Of a stretch of 64,000 nucleotides of DNA, positions 22,551-34,617 are shown one piece after another (the first letter of the stretch is position 1; every line of letters starts with the position of its first letter). The translations under genes and the position numbers were made by a program. The notes under the pieces were generated by a model. It searched no databases. It was not told the origin of the DNA and worked only from the letters and a program-made list of their open reading frames with translations. The DNA comes from Brachypodium distachyon (Eukaryota; Streptophyta; Magnoliopsida; Poales; Poaceae), in NCBI RefSeq assembly GCF_000005505.3, contig NC_016132.3, positions 41,616,914 to 41,680,913 of the forward strand, written 5' to 3'.

Positions 22551-25500
22551 ATGGGTTCAGTTTCCACTTACTGTTCTTACCAAACAAACAGCGTCGGTGC
22601 ATTCAAGCAGTCACCTCATGTTCAATTCCAACAATGTTGTCACAAAGGTGTTAGGTTCCTGAATAACGAATCCCTGTCCGTGAGGAATAAGACACACATG
22701 ACCAAAACAATAGCCACAAAAAATGAAACTCGTCCTAGTCCTGGTAGATCTTGGGCACCTATTGTATGTTCTACTGGAATGCCAATAATTTTTGTTGCAA
22801 CTGAAGTGCACCCATGGTGCAAAACTGGAGGCCTTGGCGATGTTGTAGGAGGACTTCCTCCAGCTCTGGCTGTAAGTACTCTTCATCTGATCATAATTTC
22901 AATACTCACAAATGCTAAGGTTATATTCTGTGTCGCAAACTAGTTCCATTAATTTGAACTGAACAACAGCACCAGAATTAACTCGTTACGAGCATTATGT
23001 TGATGTGTTAGTGCAGTCTGTCTCTATATTTTTGTGAGACTGCACCACATTCGCACTATTATCTTATTCATGAGCCCAACTCATTTCTTCACAGGCAATG
23101 GGGCACCGGGTTATGACGATAGCTCCTCGTTATGATCAGTACAAGGATACATGGGATACAAATGTTCTTGTGGAGGTATGTATTTTTTTTATTGATTTAC
23201 TCTGTATTGCTATTTCGGTCGCATTTAACTTGTACCAGCTTTCTGGTGTTATACATGTTAAAAACTGTTTTGCTTCTGTAGGTAAATGTTGGTGACAGGA
23301 CAGAAACGGTGCGCTTCTTCCACTGCTACAAAAGGGGAGTTGACCGTGTTTTTGTGGATCATCCTATGTTTCTCGAAAAGGTTCATTATACTGTTAACCA
23401 CCTGCTGCCCATTTAAAAATTCATGCAATTATGGTAACCTTCCAATGTTCCATTTGAAACATAACACTTTAGGTATGGGGCAAGACGGGTGCAAAATTGT
23501 ATGGTCCTACCACTGGAACGGACTTCCGAGATAACCAGTTACGATTCTGCCTTCTGTGCCTTGTAAGTAATTTCAAGTTTAAGTTTCATAAGCATAACAA
23601 ACTCGTGCATCCAATTTGAACCATTTTACTGTCCTGGCATCCTCTAAATATTTCCTTGATTATCAGCTTATCTTCATCCCATTGAATCAGAAAATTACCA
23701 ACCCTTGTTTTAGCTTTAATCATTGTTATTTGTTGTCTGAGGGGCTACACTGTTTCTTTATATTGGTGAAGGAGTTACCAGGCAAAAATTCCCACCTCCT
23801 GATATTAGCAGAGACCCCCTTTTTTGTGCCTGTATGCATACTAACAAATAATACAGATGGAAATATGTATATTTGTTATATCATGGATTGATGCTTTATG
23901 TTTAGCAAGTCCATGCAATGGTAGTCAAAAGATGTAAACTTTTGAATGATATATTGGGGCTTTAGATTAGCCATTTTTACCCTCACTTGAAAATGACAAT
24001 TTTGCCCTTCCGATCTACTTTCTCTTGTCACCTCAGGCAGGCTCTTGAAAGTTCTTATCCCTGAATTCCGTGGAAGTTTATTATTCTAATGTTATAGTTT
24101 ACTTAAAGTGTCGCATAATCTACTAGAGCCTAATGGAAGTACTGATGGACTTTGTTTTGCTACAATCACTGCTTGCAAGAATGACTACTTTGGGGCATTT
24201 CTAATATATTATTGATATTTCTATGATGTATTGTTGTCCATGTACTTCAGTCCTTACAGCGACTAGTCCTATTTCTGCATTGATAAATTGTTCACTGTCA
24301 GACCATCTTGAGTGGCAAGAATGAGTATAACATGTCTTGTTTTTCTGTGATTTCAAGGTAAGCGCACATGCGCACAGTGTACACCGTCACCACATGTGAG
24401 TACACCCCCTAGTACACATGTAAAAAAAGCACAGTCCAGTTATTAAATGGACCATTGGCATTGATTGTCGTGTTTATAGGAGTAAAGATACATGTAAACA
24501 CTAATTCATTGGGAGATATAAATTTATACTACCATTGAATGTGACATAGGCTCTAAGGTTTTTAGTTCAGCATTTCGAAAGAGCTTTGTTTGGTTGGCTT
24601 GGGATGGAATCAGGTGACAACATTTTTGGGTTGCAGCAAATTTAATATTGATTGAGGAGGCATACAACGAAATCATTGAGCTATTGTGTTTGGCGTTACA
24701 TCTATGGAATTTCTTCTAATCTGATTATTGTTTGTAGGCTGCATTGGAAGCTCCAAGGGTTCTCAATCTTAACAATTCTGAATATTTCTCTGGACCGTAC
24801 GGTAGGTCTTTGTACAGATAACTATTATGGTTAGTTCTCATTATCCAAGTACCTTCACATGCATGAGAACCGAGTTCAGCTCGGTTGGTCAGCCTAGCTA
24901 GGTATGCTAGCTGCCCACCAGGGTTTGACCCTCGAAGGTCGCATTTTTGGTGCCTCACCTTGCGAAAATAAATATATGTATCTATGTACCGTCGGTTGCA
25001 ATCGCACATCTCCTACAGTTTATTTTTTATTTTTTTTATTTTTTTTACTCACATTCACAGTATTTAACCAGGAGAAAATGTTGTCTTCGTTGCAAATGAC
25101 TGGCACACTGCAGTTCTGCCATGCTATCTAAAGAGCATTTATAAGCAAAATGGAATTTACGAGAATGCTAAGGTAGATAATTTCTTTCTTTTCATTTTTA
25201 CTTTTTATATACCCATTTCCATGTGAACTACATTGGTACCAAATAGGAAATGTGGATTTTAGAGTTTTATGCTTCACAGCGTTTGTATACATGTTCTGTA
25301 GGTTGCTTTCTGCATTCACAATATTGCCTATCAAGGCAGATTTCCCAGTGCAGACTTCGAACTTCTTAATTTACCTGAATGTTTCATGCCTTCATTTGAT
25401 TTTATTGACGGGTATGGGCCCTCATACTCTATTGTTTCATTAGAGATGAATTATGTTTTAATACTTCCTTTGATAATGACATGCACCCTGATCTGTGTAG

Positions 25501-26899
25501 GCACATTAAGCCTGTTGTTGGGAGAAAGATCAACTGGATGAAGGCAGGGATCACCGAGTGTGATCTGGTCCTTACAGTTAGTCCACACTACGTTAAAGAA
25601 CTTACTTCTGGCCCAGAAAAAGGTGTCGAATTGGATAGCATCCTTCGTACAAAGACCCTCGAGACTGGAATTGTAAATGGCATGGATATTCATGATTGGA
25701 ATCCAGCAACAGATAAGTACATCAGTGTCAAGTACAATGCTGCAACGGTAAGTAAGGTTTACTCAGCGATTTCTCTCCTCTTACCAGTTACCATATGTAG
25801 ACAATTCAGTACTTAAAGAGGAAAATTTTCAGGTAACGGAAGCAAGGGCTCTCAATAAAGAAATGCTACAAGCGGAAGTTGGATTGCCGGTGGACTCAAG
25901 CATACCCGTTGTAATTTTCATTGGCCGTCTTGAAGAACAGAAAGGGTCAGACATACTAATTGCAGCCATTCCAGAGTTCGTGGAGGAGAATGTTCAGATA
26001 ATTGTCCTTGTATGTTTTACTTCGGAAGAAAATTCTACTACAATTACACAGCATGGCAGAAGCTGAGATTGTTGCTGAGTAGTTCAATATTTTCTTCAGG
26101 GTACAGGGAAGAAGAAAATGGAGGAGGAACTGATGCTATTAGAAGCAAAGTACCCACAGAATGCCAGAGGCATAGCAAAATTCAATGTTCCGTTGGCGCG
26201 CATGATGTTTGCTGGGGCTGATTTCATAATCATCCCGAGTAGGTTTGAGCCCTGCGGTCTCATTCAGTTGCAAGGGATGAGATATGGAGTGGTAAGCATT
26301 TCTTACTTGGTCGGATACACGTTGAGTTTGATTGCATAATTGCTGTGCAATGGCACATAGTCTTTGACACTACATTTTACAGGTTCCGATATGTTCATCG
26401 ACTGGAGGACTCGTCGACACGGTTGAGGAGGGTGCCACCGGATTCCACATGGGTTCGTTCAACGTTGAGGTAAAAAAGAATAACTGGATTCGTCTGAGCG
26501 ATTGCTCTCAAATTTTGGGGAGTATATATTAACAGCAATTTGCTCTGTCATCTTGTAGTTTGAAACCGTTGATCCAGCGGATGTTACGGCGGTTGCCTCT
26601 AATGTCACACGAGCTTTGAAACAGTACAAAACACCGGCATTCCATGCAATGGTTCAGAATTGTATGGCTCAGGACCTATCTTGGAAGGTGGGCAAGCTGT
26701 AAAGTTTCCATTGAGCCTTCTTAGATGCAATTATGCTTGTTTGTCAAGAAAGGGATAAGATGCTCTCCGTTGTCTGATCCAGGGACCGGCAAAGAAGTGG
26801 GAGGCGGCTCTTCTTGGCCTGGGAGTCGAGGGAAGCCAGGCAGGTATCGACGGCGAGGAGATCGCACCACTTGCGAAACAAAATGTGGCCACTCCCTGA
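22551..26899 (+). CDS. GBSSII: Granule-bound starch synthase II, intact, 13 coding exons
   Basis: Transfers glucose from ADP-glucose to growing amylose on starch granules in plastids; the GBSSII form acts in non-storage tissue. Exons: 22551-22871, 23095-23175, 23282-23380, 23473-23562, 24738-24801, 25072-25172, 25302-25411, 25501-25747, 25833-26009, 26100-26291, 26383-26469, 26559-26687, 26783-26899. All borders are GT-AG and all phases agree, giving 604 residues. The N-terminus is a Ser/Thr-rich plastid transit peptide, then [17 protein letters not shown] and the ADP-glucose motif KTGGLGD at residues 91-97. The second glucosyltransferase lobe has GRLEEQKG (R403, K408), [10 protein letters not shown] (E480) and STGGLVDTV (about 500-508). 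The C-terminus is [12 protein letters not shown]. It fits GBSSII better than waxy GBSSI by its [14 protein letters not shown] start. A SINE lies in intron 5. No break was found. Confidence 0.95.
24863..25050 (+). mobile_element. SINE in GBSSII intron 5
   Basis: It begins GAGAACCGAGTTCAGC, with a pol III A-box-like CAGCTCGGTTGGTCAG and a B-box-like GGGTTTGACCCTC, and ends in a T-rich tail (25018-25046) as in Au-type plant SINEs. Flanks CTTCACATGCA and CTCACATTCA may be a degraded target duplication. Confidence 0.7.
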
Positions 26900-27140
26900 A
26901 ATCTCGAAGCATTAGGATGGATCTTTTAGGATCCGTGTCATGCTATAGTTGCATGCCTGAAAATAATGAGGTCGGTATCCCTGCAGGCTGATGTCACTGT
27001 CTCCCCTACATGTGTAATATATAATCCCTGACATGGGGTATGAGCATACGACATGCATGTACTGTAGTTCCATGATAATTTGTATGAAAATAATGTCCAA
27101 ATAATTGATTCGTATAACATTAGAAGAAAAAAGAAAGGAG
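26900..27140. other. GBSSII 3' UTR and flank
   Basis: AT-rich, with AATAAT strings as possible polyadenylation signals. Segmental duplication copy A begins at 27141. Confidence 0.5.
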
Positions 27141-27647
27141 AAAGTAACCCGTGGAGTGTATACACAAGCGTCGATGGACGTCATATGCATGTACCGGTCC
27201 TTTGTTGATTCTGCGTATAGATGAGCAGAAAGTAGTGTTTTAAAATGATGAAACACCCTCATCTTATCGGACATAGTCAGCGGATCTACCATGGGGGGCC
27301 ATGGGCCTCACAAACAATTTACAAAATATTTCTATACATGCTGTATGTTTAATGGGTCGTCTATTGATCAGTTGCCTGATATATAAGCATCTCACTTAAA
27401 TCTCGGTCGATTTCTCCCTGACGTTCAATCCTCCACCGAAACTGCTTTCTATTAGATGGTTTTTTTGGGCCTTTTTTTTCTTGAGTTTGCCTGCAGCAAT
27501 CCTCATGTAGACATTTGCGCATACAGTTTTTGTAAGAATGAAGTTACATACATGTGGATGCATTCAGATTTTATGTGTGGTACTCTACTTAAAAATCAAA
27601 ACAAAACACAAGAGAGATGATGCATGTCCAGGTCACCCATAGAAATC

Positions 27648-28195
27648 TAATTGCACGCAAAGAGTTTTAATGTGCAACTCTTCCTCTAAAAAAAACTAAA
27701 TTGCACATCAAGATATATGTGCAAATAACCCCAACAAATTTGATTGCACGCTAATAGTTTTGGTGTGCATCTTACCTTGTTAAAAAAACTGAAAAATTGC
27801 ACACTGAAAGATATTTGATATGCAAATAATCTAAAAAAGACTAAATTGCACACCAAAGAGTTTTAATGTGCAACTCACATTCTTAAAGAACTAAATTGCA
27901 CATCAAGATATATGATGTGAAGTTATCCAAAAAAAAATCTCAATTGCACGCCAAGAATTTTAATGTGCAACTGATCACTCTTTAGAAAAACCTAATTGCA
28001 TATCAAAAAAGATGATGTGCAACAAAATAAAAAAAGACGCAATTGCAAATCAAGAACTTTAATGTGCAACTCACACCCTAAAAACTAACTTGCACATCAA
28101 GAAAATTTATGTGCAACTAACCCAATATGAGGCACGAGGAATGGTAAAAAAACACAATTACACATGAGAAAGGATATTGTGCAACTGCCTCAAAA
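27648..28195. repeat. Hairpin-forming minisatellite
   Basis: About nine units of 55-66 bp, each with ATTGCACRYCAAG and then ATGTGCAACT, so each unit can fold TTGCAC against GTGCAA. A shorter version is in copy B (46790-47095). Confidence 0.85.
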
Positions 28196-28266
28196 AACTC
28201 AAAGCAACTTATTCCTAACTATTTATGTCCCAACTTATACCTAGAAAAACCAAAACAAAAGGACCC

Positions 28267-28399
28267 TAAGGGGAGTGAGCCTAGCTCACTTGATTGGTGG
28301 AGTGGGTGTACAATCACAACACCTGAGTTCAAATCCTCACGTATACAAATTTAGGTTCCTATTATACTGTAGGGGTCTCCCTTACAATTTCCTATAAAA
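28267..28399 (+). mobile_element. SINE, about 133 bp, with 10-bp target duplication
   Basis: A-box-like TAGCTCACTTGATTGG and B-box-like GAGTTCAAATCCTC are followed by a tail ending in an A-run. The flanks are AAAAGGACCC at 28257-28266 and 28400-28409. Absent from copy B. Confidence 0.8.
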
Positions 28400-28409
28400 A
28401 AAAGGACCC

Positions 28410-31106
28410 CTATATAAATGGGTCTCACCTTCTTCCGAAAACAAACAAAAATACCACACAAAACAACACTCATTGTATTAATGATTCTCATCTCTCAGCT
28501 CACATCCCTTCTTTTATTGATTCAACACAAAAGCCCCAAAATACAAGAGAAAAAAGCACAGGTCTAAAAACAAAAGTGCCACTAAAAACAAAAGTGCCCT
28601 AGAATGGGCCAGAACAAAACATGCCCAATATCCAAAAAAGGACAACTGGCTACAAAAGCCCACCACGTACGTACCACCATAGGCAGAAAATCGCTGGAAC
28701 AACTTACGTAACCAGGTATGACCAAATCGACTGATCTGTTTTTATTTCTCAAGCGCCCGCACTCTATCAAAACCGATGTTTAAATTACCTAAGTCCTGGT
28801 ACTATTTAGTTTACGGCATGCAGCAACGCAACGTGTCTCCATTTTTTTTACAACACATCTCCAGATTTGTGCAAAGAACCCACTTGAATTGACGTATCTG
28901 AACGTATGTGCATGAATGATGCAAATTTCTACAACTTGTTTGAATTTAGACTTCGCCCGGGAGTGAGATGTGATGCTCATGAGGTGTTTGGCGAAATAGA
29001 TGAGATAGAAATATGGCTATCTGGTTTTGGGTATTCAATTTTAGATATGCTTCAAAAGATGGACATATTTTGGCTACCCATATTTTCTCTCTCCACTATC
29101 CATAATGGTTTTGGGTAACCAAAATATGGATATGCTGTTAGCTGTGATTCAACTTCTAAAGATCAAGGAAACCCAAAACTCGAGGGCCACAAGCTTGGAT
29201 CGATAAGATGTTGAATCACATGTAAAAGTTCTAAAGATGATCATGTTTAGTATACCATGTGTAAAAGTTTTTTGTTTTTCCGCCTAAACATGATCCCCCT
29301 TCGTTATAAATATTCAAAATGATTAAATGAAAGTGTTGTACATGAACAAATCGAAGCAACTAAATTGAATGAGTGCATCTCATTCATTTTATTAAGAGAG
29401 TGGCATGACCTTGTTTCTCTCACCAGAAATATACAACTACATGTGCTCATCCTGGCAGTGCAGGAGGGTTGCAGCCACAACCTACGATGCATTGCTCTCT
29501 AGTCGCAGAACAAGGCCCTAATGCAAATTTGGAGCTTGCTGCTATCCATCGGTTCAATTGTGCGACATGCAGCCAATTAAGGATGTACAGGTTCAACTAG
29601 TTTTCACGTTCAAAAAAAATTCGTAGACAGATCAAATGTTTTTTTAACAACAATACTTTGTCAGAATCCAAATGATTGTTTGTATGTACTTACACTGAGA
29701 ATGTATTGTCGTATATGCGAGGATAACCATCATGAGCATGACAACCCTGCTTCTCTCCATTATATTCTTCGTCGAAACAAAGTAGATCTTTTGATGCAGA
29801 GATGGTTTCTGTATGTGTAAAAACATGTATTGGCCACACGGTGAATATATATTCGGGCGAATTGATCTATTTTTAGTATTCAGTAATTATGCCGAGGTCC
29901 GTGACCTACCTATGTGCCACTACTGGATTTTTTTTTGCATATATTTAGATATAAATAAATGATTCTACTGTGCTATGTTTGTCCTCCTAAATAAGAATAT
30001 AATCTCCTGTATTCAATGGTCGCCTTCTAACTCTATTAGATATCTTCAAATTACTCGTTAGTTTAAATACTCCATTCGTCCGTTTTTTCTACGCGTGAAA
30101 CCTGTTGGCACAGGTACCAAGGAGGTCTGCTAGGTTTGTGTTGATTGGGGGGCAGCTGCGTGCTGGCTTCGTTTGTCTGGGCATGTGTGGGTTGTCGTGG
30201 GTACGCATGAAAATTGCACCTAGTACTGCTGAACTGCATGCAGAAAAATATGCGTCTGATAAATGATGGACAGAGGGAGTAGTAACCTTTAAATTTTATT
30301 TTAATGGATTCCTTTATGCAAAAAAGTTATCCATGCCCGAAACTAGAAAAAAACATATATTTTTTTAAAAGTTTCGGGAGATTTCCAGGCGCCTTATGTA
30401 CGACGGACGAAGCCATACTGCGTTGCGCCTGCTGGGCTGCGTGTCGGGCTTATTTTTCCTCTAGTCGAGAATTACCGTGCAGGGACGGATTATTTTGAGT
30501 TGAAAATTATAGTCGGAGCCCGACAAGGATACTGCATCGGGCTGCATATTCAGGCCCGAACCCAGCCTGGATGTAAAGCCTGGCCCGGCCCCGGGCTGCC
30601 CATGCCCAGATATATCCGATACACTTGTTACCCGGGCCGGGCTGTCCATGCCCAGATTACCCTTGGTTTTTTTTTTTAGCGTACCGGTACACTTGTTAGA
30701 TCGGAGGGACGAGGGAGTATGAGTGAGCGCCGTCGGGTCATGAAGGCCTAGGCCCGGCCCATTCTGTCGTACTGTAAGAGCTCTCGAAGCAGGGAAAAAA
30801 AGGAAAAAAAATCTGAATACCTATTTGTCTTCCCTTGCCCTCCCTGCGCCGCGTGAGTGCGTGACGTGGTCCGTTTTCTCTCGCCGCTTCCTCCTGCTCG
30901 CCGCGGCGCACCTCGCCGCCGCCGAATCCTCCGCCTCCGCGTTCCTGCCGTAGTTCCGGGTCCTCCGTTCCCACCGGTCCGTAACTTTGCACCCCCAGCC
31001 CCCCAAGGCCCAAACTCCAATCCAAATCCAATCCTTCCGTGAGCCTGCCTGCTTGGGACTCGGGATCTCGTCGGGAGAGGAGGCGGAGGATTGACGATTT
31101 GGGCCC
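28410..31106. other. Copy A intergenic part and FTSH4-type promoter
   Basis: No gene seen in 28410-30700. A pair of Stowaway-like ends brackets 30070-30279. 30550-30660 is GGCC-rich and has no counterpart in copy B. 30780-31106 is the GC-rich 5' UTR and promoter shared with the FTSH4 gene. It includes site II-like motifs: GGCCCA at 31007-31012 and TGGGCC (31100-31105) next to the ATG. Confidence 0.5.
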
Positions 31107-32415
31107 ATGGCGTGGCGGCGCGTCCTATCCCAGGTTCGTTTCCTTTCGCGGGCAGCGTGGTCAGATTGGAGGAATGCAGGCGCGGTTCCTATTAATCTTG
31201 GGAGCCTCACCTGCGGGTGCCCGTATTGGAATACTGCATGTATTAGGCCATACGACTGCTGGTTTTGACGTGATAACTGTTGTCCCGTTTATCTTGGATG
31301 CTTGCGGATTTCAGGTTAAGTAATCTTCTGAAAGTACAAGAGGTTCCTTGTTTTAGTGCAATGGATTCTCTTCCATATATGAAGTTATCAGATTGTTGTA
31401 ATGACTTGCATGGGTATTTATAGTACTCCTTCTGATCCTAAATTGTTGTCGTTGTTTTGGTTCAAAGTTCAAATTTAGGATCGGGGAGTAGTATATATCG
31501 GTAAGCTTAAGTCTAGAAACCGGTTAGTGCAGTTAGGAGTTATGCTTGAAACAAGAAATTGTAGGAATGTGTTCCTGGTAGATGTTGCTATGTTTGAGCA
31601 AAGGAACTGTGGTCACATATGGAGAGTTGCTGGTGTTCCTTGCACTGCAGTAATTTTCTCAGCTATTCTGTCTTGTCCTGTTGTGTTCTTGTTGCTGTAT
31701 ATATTTTCTATGCATTTGCAAGAGTTAAGTGGTGTCCCTTTTTTGTCGCAGGCTGCAAGGAATCAGTCAGCATACGCAATCTATAATGAACTGGCAGCCC
31801 CCTCCCCTCTTAGGTCACTTAGAAGTAACATCAGTGCAGGTACGCGGTTTTGTACAACATATTGGATCAAACAGTAACTGTCTCTAGTTCCATAATTATC
31901 ATTGTTTAATCTAACATTTGCTGCATTTGCCACTTTCTTAAGTTACTATAAGTGTGAGTTTGTGTACCCCACATATTAAACATGTATCTTTATCAGTCTG
32001 CCCTGACTTACCTTTAAGAAGTTGGATTAAAGCAGTCCACAAGGGCCCCTTATGATCTATTTAATTTAGTTTTCACTTAGCGCTGTTGTTGCCATTACTT
32101 CTGTAACTTGGTGCTTCTTTATTGAATTGTTTGTGCTGGGGATGATCAATGTAGGTGTCACACTCAGGAACTTACATGAGAGGTATTATTCAAGCTATTT
32201 TGGTAGCCTTTCACGCAGCGCACGAGACCTGGGCTCGCCAAGTGAAGCTTCTCTGTTAAAAGAGATATACAGAAGTGACCCAGAGCGTGTCATACAGATA
32301 TTTGAAGGCCAGCCTTCATTGCATTCTAATCCTTCAGCACTCTCTGAGTATGTAAAAGCTCTCGTAAAGGTCGATAGGCTGGATGAAAGCATCTTGCTAA
32401 AAACATTGCAAAGAG
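31107..32415 (+). pseudogene. FTSH4: Truncated FTSH4 copy (exons 1-3 only)
   Basis: Exons 31107-31133, 31752-31839 and 32155-32415 match exons 1-3 of the full gene at 49466-50765. Splice sites and frame are kept; exon 3 differs by a Val for Gly at its start. It would encode the mitochondrial presequence and N-terminal region only, about 125 residues. The transmembrane, AAA and protease exons are missing because the duplication ends in intron 3. The promoter was duplicated too, so it may still be transcribed. It cannot make an active protease. Confidence 0.93.
31426..31488. mobile_element. Stowaway-like MITE in FTSH4 copy A intron 1
   Basis: CTCCTTCTGATCCTAAATT at the left pairs with AATTTAGGATCGGGGAG at the right, with TA flanks. 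Also in copy B (49783-49845), so it predates the duplication. Confidence 0.75.
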
Positions 32416-33082
32416 GTACCAATGTCCTCAAAACACTTAAGCTTTATTGTGTTTAATGAGTTGGTTAGATTCTGCTGCTTTATGTTGAACATGCTGCTAT
32501 CTCTGATTTTCTTATTTAATAAATAGTGAATAAGGTTCCATCAGCTTGCCGAGCACACAGTTTTTTTATCTTCACTTCAACAAGCCTAGCACAGTTTATT
32601 TATTACTTATACATTGATGTTTCATTTCTGTCACCTCCCCAATTATTAGAAGGAATTTGCTGGTTGCACTTCCGTAAAGAAAACCCTTTTACTCTGCATC
32701 TTGTTACAACATGATCCCAAATGCTCTGCCTGATAGATTTTCAATGACTCAAAATATATTTTTGAATTTCCATTGTGAACTCCAAGTGAGCACCACAAAC
32801 TTCTAGATAACTCTCATTTGGGGTCTTTATCTCCAAAAATCTGAGTAGGTGGGACTCAAGATAGTCACACATGATCTCGAATACTTTGTGCCGTCTGATA
32901 AATATCTGATGAATCATATGCATCTTTAAAGATATATATACTCCAAAGCCGCTACAAACTTCTAGAGAACTCTTCTTTAGGGACTAGTTTGCCATCATAT
33001 GTTTTAATGTTCAAGACAATTCTACATACTAGATCAAACATGCAATTGCAAATAGATTCTTTATTTCATCTTGGGGATGTAT

Positions 33083-33319
33083 CAGGTGAAAGTCTCCACT
33101 CAGTGAAAATTTGATAACTTTTAGTTCTAGCCAGTAAATCTCAATAAACAGATCAGATGAAAGGTGTAACCTCTCATCACTTATATATACTTCATGAAAA
33201 AAAAACACCAGGCGGAAAATATGCTTAAGTAATTAGAGGTTCCACCTTTCATCTGATCTGTTTATTTAAGATTTAATAGCTAGGATGGAACGTTTTCACT
33301 GAATAGAGGTTTTCACCTG
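33083..33319. mobile_element. Foldback MITE in FTSH4 intron 3, copy A
   Basis: CAGGTGAAA at the left end pairs with TTTCACCTG at the right end. A longer inner arm around AAACAGATCAGATGAAAGGTG also pairs. Also in copy B at 51434-51661, where the right arm has lost a few bases. Confidence 0.75.
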
Positions 33320-33448
33320 GTACGTTGCCTTTCATCTTTTGGAATAACATATATATGTTTTTTATCCCATTCAAATAGTCATAAACTCATGGTTTCTTTT
33401 TTCTATTTCTTTATTGGCTGTGGGTGACAGCTACTTCATCATTTCTTT

Positions 33449-33988
33449 CTAGTACGCTATACTGTTCACGCCTTCTACTTAGACTCGGGACGGAAAAATT
33501 AATTCTATCAAGTTTCATTTATTGGCATCGTTTTTTTTAAAGATTTATGGACATCTGTATCTACTTTTGCATTTTGTTTTTTTAGAGGACTGTATCAACT
33601 TTTGGAAATTTGGAGTACTCATCGTGGCCCTCTGGGCCTTCCCCGGTTCACTCTCCGCGCGACCGCCCTTCCTCGCCATTGGATTCATAAATCATAAACG
33701 AACAATAGTTGGAAGAAACGGCTTTAGAAAGAACATCCCCATCCCGTATTTCCTCCCCTGTCCCCTCGTTCGGTTCATATATTCTTATGTGTCACAAGAT
33801 ATTGAAAACTGGACAAATGCTATAGCTTTACAGAACAAAATATTGAAAACTGGAGGTACAAGAGGAGTGCTGGCAGTCACTAAAAGTAATTGGCACAAAA
33901 TCACGAATCATTCAACTTTAAAAAAAAGTATCAGCACATGCATTGTTCAAGAGTCTAAGTAGAAGGCGTGAACAGTATAGCGTACTAG
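33449..33988. repeat. Element or segment bounded by a perfect 38-bp inverted repeat
   Basis: 33449-33486 and 33951-33988 are exact reverse complements. The left copy begins only four bases after segmental duplication copy A ends. Confidence 0.9.
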
Positions 33989-34617
33989 ATTGGCAACTAC
34001 GGTTCAATACTGTAGAATCTGGCACAGGACATTCATTAGGTCGAGCTTAGGAGTCCTAAGCATACAGAGGAAATCCCATTTACACCGAAGAAATCATGCA
34101 GCAACGACAATGGTCGACGCGGCCTTCGGTCGAACACCTTGAGGGGGTTTAGGGTTATCTACTCCCATTATTTGGTTACCTTGGGGATGGCGCCGCCAAG
34201 GGGGGCGCGCGGAAGGCGGTGAGATGAGGCTTCAGCGGCGGTGGCGAGGAGACGGCGTTGCTGGTGGTGAAGCAGCCTCGTGATCCGGGAGGCCATAGGT
34301 CCCTCGTTTACTTGCAGGAGGGGAAGACGAAGAACCGAACGAGGGGACAGGGGAGGAAATACGGGATGGGGATGTTCTTTCTAAAGCCGTTTCTTCCAAC
34401 TATTGTTCGTTTATGATTTATGAATCCAACGGCGAGGAAGGGCGGTCTCGCGGAGAGTGAACCGGGGAAGGCCCAGAGGGCCACGAGCCCACGATGAGTA
34501 CTCCAAATTTCCAAAAGTTGATACAGTCCTCTAAAAAAACAAAATGCAAAAGTAGATACAGATGTCCATAAATCTTTAAAAAAACCCGATGCCAATAAAT
34601 GAAACTTGATAGAATTA
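33500..34617. repeat. Large inverted repeat, arms of about 280 bp
   Basis: Arm 33500-33776 is the reverse complement of 34332-34617 with only a few differences, one of them 8 bases missing in the left arm. The loop is about 555 bp. The right arm, read on the minus strand, leads into the 5' UTR and ATG of the exon at 34296, so the arms are copies of a promoter. On that strand it holds TGGGCT and TGGGCC, site II motifs common upstream of plant genes for mitochondrial proteins. Confidence 0.9.
34180..34296 (-). pseudogene. Isolated exon 1 encoding a mitochondrial-type presequence (candidate TIM21 exon 1, inverted)
   Basis: From ATG at 34296 the minus strand encodes 39 residues beginning MASRITRLLHHQQRRLLATA and ending GGAIPK, directly followed by a donor GTAACC at 34179-34174. 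It is rich in Arg, Leu and Ala with no early acidic residue, as in mitochondrial import signals. No second exon follows on the minus strand. The nearest gene lacking a clear first exon is TIM21 on the opposite strand, 4 kb to the right. That link is inference. The reading frame and donor are seen directly. Confidence 0.6.

Larger units (their letters stand above)
27141..33444 (+). repeat. Segmental duplication, copy A (GBSSII 3' flank to FTSH4 intron 3)
   Basis: Near-identical to 46287-51787 in the same orientation, with small substitutions and a few indels. It contains a minisatellite, a SINE, Stowaway and foldback MITEs, and FTSH4 promoter plus exons 1-3. The match ends after CTACTTCATCATTT at 33444. 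Copy B then continues into the rest of FTSH4 while copy A runs into unrelated inverted-repeat DNA. Confidence 0.95.

Noticed and set aside
30070..30279. A full Stowaway element of 210 bp
   Set aside because: The ends match but the interior has no symmetry and reads as ordinary flank. It may be two half elements, so it is not listed separately.
33083..33319. Foldback as a miRNA gene
   Set aside because: It has terminal CAGGTGAAA repeats and a second copy arising from the duplication; arms are too imperfect and MITE-like. I call it a MITE.
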